This document shows, piece after piece, positions 25,581-31,357 of a DNA stretch of 36,653 nt (position 1 is its first letter; the number at the start of each line of letters is the position of its first letter). Source of the DNA: UBA12478 sp964513275 (GTDB lineage: Bacteria; Patescibacteriota; Patescibacteriia; UBA9934; GWF2-40-263); assembly GCA_964513275.1 (NCBI GenBank), contig CAZELN010000006.1, forward strand, positions 1 to 36,653. The letters are read 5' to 3'. The position numbers were made by a program, and so were the translations under genes. The notes below the pieces were generated by a model. The model had not been told where the DNA came from and ran no database searches. It saw nothing but the letters and a program-made list of their open reading frames with translations.

Positions 25581-25620
25581 AGAAAAACCCTCCTTCGCTC
25601 TGGCGAGCTACGGAAGGGCA
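25581..25620 (-). terminator. Terminator of the zinc-finger/acetyltransferase-like gene
   Basis: Read leftward: CCCTTC...GAAGGAGGG outer stem with an inner GCTC/GAGC stem, followed by TTTTTCTTTTT. It lies 21 bp beyond the stop codon at 25642. Confidence 0.7.
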
Positions 25621-25641
25621 TGGCGTCCGACGAGTGCGGTG

Positions 25642-26382
25642 CTAGCAAACCTGGAACTGGAAGCCCAGTAGGTCCCGATGATGCTGGGAACGCGCATCGC
25701 GCACCAGAGGTTTGAACTGCGTTCCAAGCATGACTTGGAACGCGCGACGTCGTACTTCCTCTTCACGCGTGCTGATGGGAACCAAAACGGTGGCGCGTGA
25801 GAGTGAGCATTGTCGCATCACCCCTTCGACCGCGTCCTTGATGAGGTTCTGTACGAGCAGATCGATCTGCTCGTGGAACACGCTTGCCACCCACAAGTGC
25901 GTGATGACCAGGAACGGCTCCTCGCGCCCGAGTTGCCCGTAGACCACCTCGAGCGTTCTTGGAGGGAAGTCGATTCGATCCATGACCACCTTGGTGCTGT
26001 ACGACTCACACGCGATGAACCCCACAGGAACAGACGACTCGGTGAGTTCCCAGGCGATGGCGACACAGCCCAGAGCCATGAGCCGCAAGAGCTCCATTTG
26101 TGCCTTCTGTTTGGTCCAGCGGCGAGTGATCTTACCCTGGCAAACGAAACCACCTTCCGGACGAGCCGTGCACGTCGTGCCTTCGCTGCGCACCGCGAGC
26201 GTGTACTCACGACCACACTTGTCACAGGAGAAAGGATTGTGGTGCGGTTCAGTCGAGAGCTCGTGCAGAAACATCTGGATGAGCGTATCGGGAAGCTGTG
26301 GCTTAGCACCGGCGGGCGTTGGAGGATAGGAATGAACTTGGATGGGTCGAGGGGAATCGACCGCGGAAGAATGTGCTGACAC
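25642..26382 (-). CDS. Hypothetical protein with C4 zinc-ribbon-like motif, possibly GNAT-like
   Basis: A 246-aa protein starting at GTG, with an excellent Shine-Dalgarno (AAGGAG) 6 nt upstream. Residues about 52-82 contain four cysteines (CDKCGREY...TTCTA...GGFVCQGK) that could bind zinc. The C-terminal 140 residues show an order of strands and helices reminiscent of acetyltransferases (CVAIAWELTESSVPVGFIACES ... EEPFLVITHLWVASVFHEQIDLLVQNLIKDAVE ... ATVLVPISTREEEVRRRAFQVMLGTQFKPLVRD), but the usual GxGxG/A acetyl-CoA loop is not clear. The GNAT idea is therefore weak. It is monocistronic, ahead of tRNA-Arg on the same strand. Confidence 0.55.
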   Translation of the reverse strand: MSAHSSAVDSPRPIQVHSYPPTPAGAKPQLPDTLIQMFLHELSTEPHHNPFSCDKCGREYTLAVRSEGTTCTARPEGGFVCQGKITRRWTKQKAQMELLRLMALGCVAIAWELTESSVPVGFIACESYSTKVVMDRIDFPPRTLEVVYGQLGREEPFLVITHLWVASVFHEQIDLLVQNLIKDAVEGVMRQCSLSRATVLVPISTREEEVRRRAFQVMLGTQFKPLVRDARSQHHRDLLGFQFQVC

Positions 26383-26449
26383 GGGGATCTCCTTGTGGAA
26401 ACGTCAGAGACATACATGCCATCTGATCAAAGCGATCCTAGAGAAAAAA

Positions 26450-26468
26450 AGAGCCTTGGTCAAGCTCT
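26450..26468 (-). terminator. Terminator overlapping the xer stop codon
   Basis: AGAGC (26450-26454) pairs with GCTCT (26464-26468), extended by CTTG/CAAG with one bulge. Read leftward it ends in a run of seven T. The hairpin contains the TGA stop of the recombinase gene (26460-26462). Confidence 0.75.
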
Positions 26469-27419
26469 CCGACTCTTTCCGTGAAATTTCTTATGCACGT
26501 CTTTCATTTGTTTATTCGTTATGTGTGTGTAGATTTGCGTGGTCGTAATCGAGGCATGGCCAAGCAGTGACTGAACGGATCGAATATCCGCGCCCCCAAG
26601 TAATAAATCTGTTGCAAATGTGTGTCGAAGTGTATGCGGAGTGATGTGCTTGGTGATGCCAGCGGCCTTCGCATGCCTTTCCACGAGTCGTTGAATCGAT
26701 CGCGGCGTTAGCCCGCCTGTCTGACCTCGTCCACTCTTTGCACGATCATGACCGACAAACAAGAATGGGGACAAATCGCGACGTTTCCCGAGGTAATCTT
26801 TGAGCGCCTCCTTCGCGGTTGAAGAAAGATACACCGCGCGTAATTTTCCACCCTTTCCATGAACCGTAAATTCGTCGCGAGAAAGATTGATATTCTCGAT
26901 TTTGAGCTTGGAAAGTTCACTTACACGCATTCCGGTTGAAAACAGAAGTTCGAGGATAGCTGTGTCGCGTAGTGCAACTAATGACCGGCCTCCCCCCTTT
27001 CCAAGGGGGGATTGGGGGGGGTTGCCGAGCGGCTGCGCCAGGAGTCGATCAAGTTCGTCAGCTTCCAAAAACTCCACTTCCTTCATTTCTTGGCGAGCCA
27101 GTTCAATCTTTTCTGGAGCAAGTGAAATCACGTCCTTGCGCGCAAGATACTTGAGAAAACTTCGCAATGCGATCAGATGGTAATTCTGGGTACTCTTCTT
27201 GAGCGTTGCGGCCTCACGACCCTCCACTGCCCGATTCAGCCATAAACGAAATTTATGTACCAAATCCTCCGTAATCATTTCAGGTCGAGGATGCTTAGCC
27301 CAACCTGAAAATCGTTGTAGATAAAAATCATAATTCCGAATCGTCTGTTGGCTACGTCCGCGTTCAACCTCAAGATATTCGAGAAATTCTCTGATGCATG
27401 TATCAATGGAAGCAGCCAT
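26460..27419 (-). CDS. Tyrosine recombinase XerC/XerD
   Basis: A 319-aa protein. The N-terminal SAM-like core-binding domain covers about 1-100 (CIREFLEYLEVERGRSQQTIRNYDFYL) and the catalytic domain about 115-310. All catalytic residues are present: R165 (TGMRVSELSKL), K189 (HGKGGKLR), H262 and R265 (TPHTLRHTFAT), H288 (LLGHASITTTQIY) and nucleophile Y297. They are shifted by 17-18 residues relative to E. coli XerD because of an inserted peptide, PLGNPPQSPLGKGGGRS (130-146), between the domains. The protein resolves chromosome dimers at dif together with FtsK. I chose ATG 27419; a TATACT box lies 8 nt upstream. XerC and XerD cannot be told apart here. Confidence 0.92.
   Translation of the reverse strand: MAASIDTCIREFLEYLEVERGRSQQTIRNYDFYLQRFSGWAKHPRPEMITEDLVHKFRLWLNRAVEGREAATLKKSTQNYHLIALRSFLKYLARKDVISLAPEKIELARQEMKEVEFLEADELDRLLAQPLGNPPQSPLGKGGGRSLVALRDTAILELLFSTGMRVSELSKLKIENINLSRDEFTVHGKGGKLRAVYLSSTAKEALKDYLGKRRDLSPFLFVGHDRAKSGRGQTGGLTPRSIQRLVERHAKAAGITKHITPHTLRHTFATDLLLGGADIRSVQSLLGHASITTTQIYTHITNKQMKDVHKKFHGKSRRA
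26982..27032. repeat. Palindromic repeat inserted in frame in the xer gene
   Basis: A 51-bp stretch with a hairpin CCCCCCTT-TCC-AAGGGGGG (26992-27010) followed by a second G run (27014-27021). It encodes a 17-residue Pro/Gly peptide absent from ordinary Xer proteins. C6/G6 palindromes encoding NPP.SPL.KGG peptides are known to me as dispersed repeats in other bacteria; only this copy is in the window. Confidence 0.65.
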
Positions 27420-27427
27420 ATGCCACC

Positions 27428-27433
27428 AGTATA
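27428..27433 (-). promoter_or_regulatory. -10 box (TATACT) of the xer gene
   Basis: TATACT on the minus strand, 8 nt before the ATG at 27419; no good -35. It implies a leader of 1-3 nt. Confidence 0.5.
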
Positions 27434-27476
27434 ACATCGCCTCTCATACGGCTCTATGATAGGATAGTGGCGTTCT

Positions 27477-27851
27477 ATGAGATTGACTTGGAACAACGTA
27501 ATAGCATCCATCGCGATGCTTACCCTGGTGGGAGGATGCCTTGCGGTTGCATCCAACACGTTTTGTGGAGCAGAAACCCAAGAGGTACTTCTTGTGGGAG
27601 AATCTTGTACAGCCGAGACCATCTCCTCACCAATGCGTTGGTTGACTCAGAACTCCATTGCCATCCCCACTCAAAAATTTCTTTTCTTCCTTCCCACGCT
27701 TTTCTTTTTTGTGAGTGCGCTCGTATTTACCCGAGCGATTCACCGCACCGGCGGATTTACATGGTTTAACGGCCGACTCAATTTCACGCGTGGAGGTCCC
27801 ATTCTCCAGAACCTTTTTCTCCCATATCTATTTGCCACGCATGGGTGGTAA
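27477..27851 (+). CDS. Small membrane protein of unknown function
   Basis: A 124-aa protein with an N-terminal hydrophobic segment (NVIASIAMLTLVGGCLAVASN) and a second one (FLFFLPTLFFFVSALVFTRAI). The loop between them holds two cysteines (FCGAE, GESCTAE) that would face the periplasm. It precedes a DsbA-like gene, so its cysteines could be a substrate or partner; this is inference from context. A TATGAT box lies about 20 nt upstream, and the gene is divergent from xer. Its stop at 27849-27851 overlaps a possible GTG start of the next frame. No family recognised. Confidence 0.5.
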   Translation: MRLTWNNVIASIAMLTLVGGCLAVASNTFCGAETQEVLLVGESCTAETISSPMRWLTQNSIAIPTQKFLFFLPTLFFFVSALVFTRAIHRTGGFTWFNGRLNFTRGGPILQNLFLPYLFATHGW

Positions 27852-27898
27852 GAATCCTCCTTACTTTACTGTTCCTCTTAACCTTTCTCTTTTTTTCT

Positions 27899-28654
27899 AT
27901 GGATGCTCATCAAACAAAAAACTTCTTCGATGCCCTCCCATCAAAACAAGCTTTCTGGCTGGGATTTATCACGGCCATCCTCGCTCTTGGAACTCTTGGA
28001 TTCATTCTTTTGGGAAGCTGTGTCTTGGGCGGCGACTGTTCTGTTGAAGGACTTTCGCTGGGCTCAGGCTCAGACAGTGAAGACACGGCAGAAGTTGCCG
28101 CAGCAGCCGTTCCAACTCCAACCGCCACTGGCGTCCCGGCCGTGTCCGAAGATGACCATGTCCGCGGAAATGAAGACGCCGCGATCACCATTATCGAATA
28201 CTCAGATTTCCAATGCCCCTATTGCAGCCGATTCCATCCAACCATGCTACAAGTGATGAGCGAATACACCGACTCGGTAAAATGGGTCTTCCGTCATTTC
28301 CCGCTCTCCTTCCATCCTGAAGCAACACCCGCCGCGCTCGCTGCGGAATGTGCGGCCGAGCAAGAAAAATTCTGGGAGTATGCCGATGCGCTCTTTGAGA
28401 ACCAATCGAGCCTTGGCAACGAATTTTACGCGACTCTTGCCTCGGACCTCGGACTCAACACGTCCCAATGGCAGGACTGTTATGACACGGAAAAGTACAC
28501 GGATAAAATCGAAGCTCAGGCACAAGCAGGAGGTGCTGCAGGCGTCTCCGGAACTCCAGGTTCATTCGTGATCGACACAGACGGTAACGCGATCCCCATC
28601 AAGGGCGCGCTCCCATTCTCCTCCGTCGCCGCCGCGATCGATTCCGTGCTCTAA
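27899..28654 (+). CDS. DsbA-family thiol-disulfide oxidoreductase (thioredoxin_4 type)
   Basis: A 251-aa protein with an N-terminal transmembrane anchor (QAFWLGFITAILALGTLGFILLG, about 18-40), an Ala/Pro/Thr linker and a periplasmic thioredoxin-like domain. The active site is CPYC (C106, C109, in IIEYSDFQCPYCSRFHP) and the cis-proline loop is VSGTPGSFVI near the C-terminus; the inserted helical domain lies between. It should oxidise or isomerise secreted proteins outside the membrane. A GTG at 27845 would add 18 hydrophobic residues and overlap the upstream stop; I prefer ATG 27899 because relatives usually begin with a short soluble stretch before the anchor. A strong terminator follows. Confidence 0.85.
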   Translation: MDAHQTKNFFDALPSKQAFWLGFITAILALGTLGFILLGSCVLGGDCSVEGLSLGSGSDSEDTAEVAAAAVPTPTATGVPAVSEDDHVRGNEDAAITIIEYSDFQCPYCSRFHPTMLQVMSEYTDSVKWVFRHFPLSFHPEATPAALAAECAAEQEKFWEYADALFENQSSLGNEFYATLASDLGLNTSQWQDCYDTEKYTDKIEAQAQAGGAAGVSGTPGSFVIDTDGNAIPIKGALPFSSVAAAIDSVL

Positions 28655-28666
28655 ACGAAATTTAAA

Positions 28667-28695
28667 ACAGATCTCAACAGAGGTCTGTTTTGTTT
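28667..28695 (+). terminator. Rho-independent terminator of the DsbA-like gene
   Basis: A 9-bp stem ACAGATCTC/GAGGTCTGT (28667-28675 with 28680-28688, one G-U pair), loop AACA, then TTTTGTTTC. Confidence 0.88.
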
Positions 28696-28724
28696 CGTTC
28701 TGATTCAAACTACGCAAACACCGT

Positions 28725-28760
28725 GGAACAAACTTTTCACGATCGTGAAAAGTTTGTTCC
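28725..28760. repeat. 36-bp perfect palindrome
   Basis: Eighteen bases each side of a GATC centre match perfectly (core TTTTCACGATCGTGAAAA at 28734-28751). It lies between the convergent ends of the DsbA-like and MFS genes. It may be a protein-binding site, a cruciform, or an RNA hairpin on either strand; neither side has a clean T tract. Confidence 0.85.
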
Positions 28761-28787
28761 GAAGTTAAACTCTCAATACGGGACTAT

Positions 28788-30005
28788 TCATTCACCTGCC
28801 TGATAATCAACCAACCAATTAATCCCTAGTGAGACAATCGCGGCGACAAAGAAGGACGCACCGATCGGGAAGACACTCGTCACAGCGACCAGGAACAACA
28901 GCATTGCCACGCGTCCAATCCCCAGCGCAATCTCGCGCAGCACGGTGTACTCATCGATGTAGTGACCCGAGTCGGCGGCCTGTTCATACATGAGCGTGTC
29001 CATGGGAGTTCGCAACAAGATGGCACCGACATTGTGAAACGTGGAAGCGGCAAACACACCCACGACCGTCTCGACAAGGCCCTTCCAGACCCAGCCTAAT
29101 GCATAGATGCCTGTTCCGTACTTGAGGAGTTTGGCTGGAGAAAACTTGTCCGTCTCACGTCCCACGAGGAGTTCCAGAGCCAACCCAATCACAACAATGA
29201 TCGCGGCAAATGCGCCGATCTCAAGATACTGGCCCTGAAAAATCGCGTAGAGAAAAATCGGCCAGACCACCACGCCGACAATATTTTCCGCGCCGTACGC
29301 CATCATAGACAAACTCATGGGACGAAACCGCTTTCCAAAAAGCTTTCGAAAGCTTTCCCAAAATCCAAACTCATAGGTTACTTTCACGGGAGGAAGAAAA
29401 AGAAGCGGCACGATAGAGGCACCAGCGATCACAAGACCAAGAAAAAAATTCACTCGAAAACCGTGCGCCACAATGACCCAACCAGCCAGGACGGGAGCCA
29501 CGACCTGAATAATTTGCTGCAAGGCATACAAACGGGAAAGGTAAACACCGCGAGCCTCTTTTGGACCAAACTGAGCATAGTCGATGTGAAACGGCGACCA
29601 ATAAAAGCAGGTAACAAGGGTGAGTCCGACAATTCCTAGTCCCATAAGAACATAAGGATCCAGCCGACTCCCTGTATCCAAAAGATAAAACGTCCAGTAA
29701 AAAAGCATGATGCCTAACGTTCCAAACACCATACTTGCAACCAAACCAGTTCGGGAAAAAATCTGTGCTGCCCAAACCTGAAAAGGGAACTTCACGGCAA
29801 AATTGATCGCATACCAAAGCAAAACGGCAGCGATGGAAAGCTCAAAAAACTCATACAAAAAAATTGGCAGAAACACACCGACAATGCTTGCCGCTGCAAA
29901 AGCCAAAAGCCGATTTGATGCCAAAGCCGGAAGTACGGCGCCATGAGCAAGGCTGTGTCGATGATGTCGAAATGGAAACGTTTGATTAGGATGAGAAAGC
30001 GGCAT
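28788..30005 (-). CDS. MFS-like multi-pass membrane transporter
   Basis: A 405-aa protein with 10-12 hydrophobic segments spread over its whole length after a 25-residue basic N-terminus. The layout (two bundles of six helices with a cytoplasmic loop near FGFWESFRKLFGKRFRPM) suits the major facilitator superfamily. Segments such as VYLSRLYALQQIIQVVAPVLAGWVIV are typical. The substrate cannot be inferred. The TATACT box at 30015-30020 is 9 nt before the ATG, suggesting a nearly leaderless mRNA. Convergent with the DsbA-like gene. Confidence 0.65.
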   Translation of the reverse strand: MPLSHPNQTFPFRHHRHSLAHGAVLPALASNRLLAFAAASIVGVFLPIFLYEFFELSIAAVLLWYAINFAVKFPFQVWAAQIFSRTGLVASMVFGTLGIMLFYWTFYLLDTGSRLDPYVLMGLGIVGLTLVTCFYWSPFHIDYAQFGPKEARGVYLSRLYALQQIIQVVAPVLAGWVIVAHGFRVNFFLGLVIAGASIVPLLFLPPVKVTYEFGFWESFRKLFGKRFRPMSLSMMAYGAENIVGVVVWPIFLYAIFQGQYLEIGAFAAIIVVIGLALELLVGRETDKFSPAKLLKYGTGIYALGWVWKGLVETVVGVFAASTFHNVGAILLRTPMDTLMYEQAADSGHYIDEYTVLREIALGIGRVAMLLFLVAVTSVFPIGASFFVAAIVSLGINWLVDYQAGE

Positions 30006-30014
30006 ACGGCATTC

Positions 30015-30020
30015 AGTATA
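30015..30020 (-). promoter_or_regulatory. -10 box (TATACT) of the MFS-like gene
   Basis: TATACT on the minus strand with 9 nt to the ATG at 30005. No matching -35 is seen. Confidence 0.5.
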
Positions 30021-30062
30021 TCCTATTTTCTGCTATGCTCTTGTCACAAAATACCTTTTCCT

Positions 30063-30263
30063 ATGCAACCAGAACGCTGGCAACAAGAATTAGCACAAAC
30101 GATCCGCACTCTCGAAGAGCTTGAATCATACTTTCCTCTCAAGAATAAATCTGCTCTCACGCAAGTCCTGGGAAACATGCGGCTTGCCATCACGCCCCAC
30201 ATCGACGGCAACGGAGATCTAATAGGTCTCTTTTTATATTCGAAATTTGACGAATTTAGCTAA
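30063..30263 (+). pseudogene. N-terminal fragment of a KamA-like (lysine 2,3-aminomutase family) protein
   Basis: A 66-aa frame: MQPERWQQELAQTIRTLEELESYFPL...NMRLAITPHI. It resembles the N-terminal segment of KamA/EpmB-family radical-SAM aminomutases, where W-x6-I-x-T-x-E-E-L is followed by R-x-A-I-T-P-Y. The match ends right after ITPH; the next 17 residues (IDGNGDLIGLFLYSKFDEFS) bear no resemblance, and the radical-SAM core with its Cx3Cx2C cluster motif is missing. I therefore read it as a remnant left by a deletion, or a stand-alone small protein derived from that domain. It sits divergently from the MFS gene and just before rpsO. Confidence 0.5.
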
Positions 30264-30341
30264 AAAAGCTAGCCTTGGATCATTAACACATAGGACGTCT
30301 TCTGGGTCGCTGGTTTGAGCTCCAACCACTCGGATAACGCC

Positions 30342-30620
30342 ATGAATACATCTTTTATGCTCACGGCAGCAAAAAAACAGACTCTCATTAAAAAGTTCCG
30401 AACCCACGAATCAGATACGGGTTCCCCCCAAGTCCAAATCGCGATCCTCACCGCTGAAATTGATGACCTTACCAAGCACTTGCGCGATCACAAAAAGGAC
30501 AACTCTTCCCGCCGCGGACTCATCAACAAAGTCAACGAGCGACGTCGCCTCATGAAATATTTGGAACGCGAGGATGCGGCCGCCCTTGAAAAAATCAAGG
30601 ATGAACTCAAATTGAGATAG
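30342..30620 (+). CDS. rpsO: 30S ribosomal protein uS15
   Basis: A 92-aa protein (or 87 if ATG 30357 is used). It matches uS15 throughout: LTAAKKQTLIKKFRTHESDTGSPQVQIAILTAEIDDLTKHL, then HKKDNSSRRGLINKVNERRRLMKYLE, the rRNA-binding segment with H-x-x-D-x-x-S-R-R-G-L. It binds the 16S rRNA three-way junction. Most uS15 proteins begin M-x-L-T or similar, so either start is possible. The order rpsO-...-pnp matches the classical rpsO-pnp pairing, here with a NYN gene between. A terminator follows. Confidence 0.95.
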   Translation: MNTSFMLTAAKKQTLIKKFRTHESDTGSPQVQIAILTAEIDDLTKHLRDHKKDNSSRRGLINKVNERRRLMKYLEREDAAALEKIKDELKLR

Positions 30621-30628
30621 GTTACAAC

Positions 30629-30652
30629 CCCCGCAAACCTGCGGGGTTTTCG
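30629..30652 (+). terminator. Terminator after rpsO
   Basis: CCCCGCA (30629-30635) pairs with TGCGGGG (30640-30646), 4-nt loop, then TTTTCGCTTTTT. It separates rpsO from the NYN-pnp genes, although read-through is possible. Confidence 0.88.
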
Positions 30653-30696
30653 CTTTTTAATCGGATCCAACTTTTTTGCGGATCCACAACCACACT

Positions 30697-31350
30697 ATGT
30701 ATAAACATAAGGATCAGCGCGTCGGCGTTTTCATCGACACGCAAAACATGTACTACTCTGCTCGCAATCTCTTTAAGCGCAAGGTGAACTTCAAAAATAT
30801 CGTCGAAGACGGTGTAGCTGGACGCAAGCTCATCAGAGCCATCGCCTACGTCGTTTCTACGGAAAGTGGAGAAGAACAGCCGTTCTTTGAAGCCTTACAA
30901 AACGCAGGAATCGAAACACGCAAAAAAGCTCTCATGGAATATCCGTCTGGCCAGAAAAAAGCGGATTGGGATGTGGGGCTTGCCATCGATGTCGTGCAGA
31001 TGCTTGATACCCTTGACGTGGTCGTCATTGTCTCAGGCGATGGTGACTTCCAGCCGCTCGTCAATTATGTGCAGAGTCGAGGACGCATGGTGGAACTCAT
31101 GGCATTTGATAAAACAACCAGCGGAAAACTCATTGAGATGGTTCACGACTACATAGACCTATCCGCGAACCAACGCCGATATCTTATTGGACCAAAACTG
31201 ACTTCACCCAACGCAAAACCAACAACAGGGGAACCTAAAGATGAAGAGGAGTCCGAGCAAGCGGGAGACTCTGACGACAGCTTTTTCATGAAACTTGACG
31301 AATCCGTAACAGATCAAGAAGAGTCTCGCACGAGACGATTAGAATTCTAA
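30697..31350 (+). CDS. NYN-domain (LabA/DUF88-like) putative nuclease
   Basis: A 217-aa protein. The NYN (PIN-like) domain spans about 8-160: the first acidic strand VGVFIDTQNMYYSAR, the middle motif KKADWDVGLAIDVV, and VVIVSGDGDFQPLVNYVQSRG, which bring together the Asp residues of a metal-dependent RNase site. The last 45 residues are acidic and probably disordered. It lies between rpsO and pnp with 7 nt to pnp, so a role in RNA processing with PNPase is a reasonable inference. I used the ATG at 30697. A GGATCC...GGATCC hairpin (30662-30684) precedes it. Confidence 0.82.
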   Translation: MYKHKDQRVGVFIDTQNMYYSARNLFKRKVNFKNIVEDGVAGRKLIRAIAYVVSTESGEEQPFFEALQNAGIETRKKALMEYPSGQKKADWDVGLAIDVVQMLDTLDVVVIVSGDGDFQPLVNYVQSRGRMVELMAFDKTTSGKLIEMVHDYIDLSANQRRYLIGPKLTSPNAKPTTGEPKDEEESEQAGDSDDSFFMKLDESVTDQEESRTRRLEF

Positions 31351-31357
31351 ATCTCAT

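Noticed and set aside
26460..27419. The Xer gene as the integrase of a mobile element spanning the GC-rich block and tRNAs
   Set aside because: It looks like the housekeeping XerC/D (size, motifs), and no direct repeats of tRNA 3' ends were found that would mark attachment sites.
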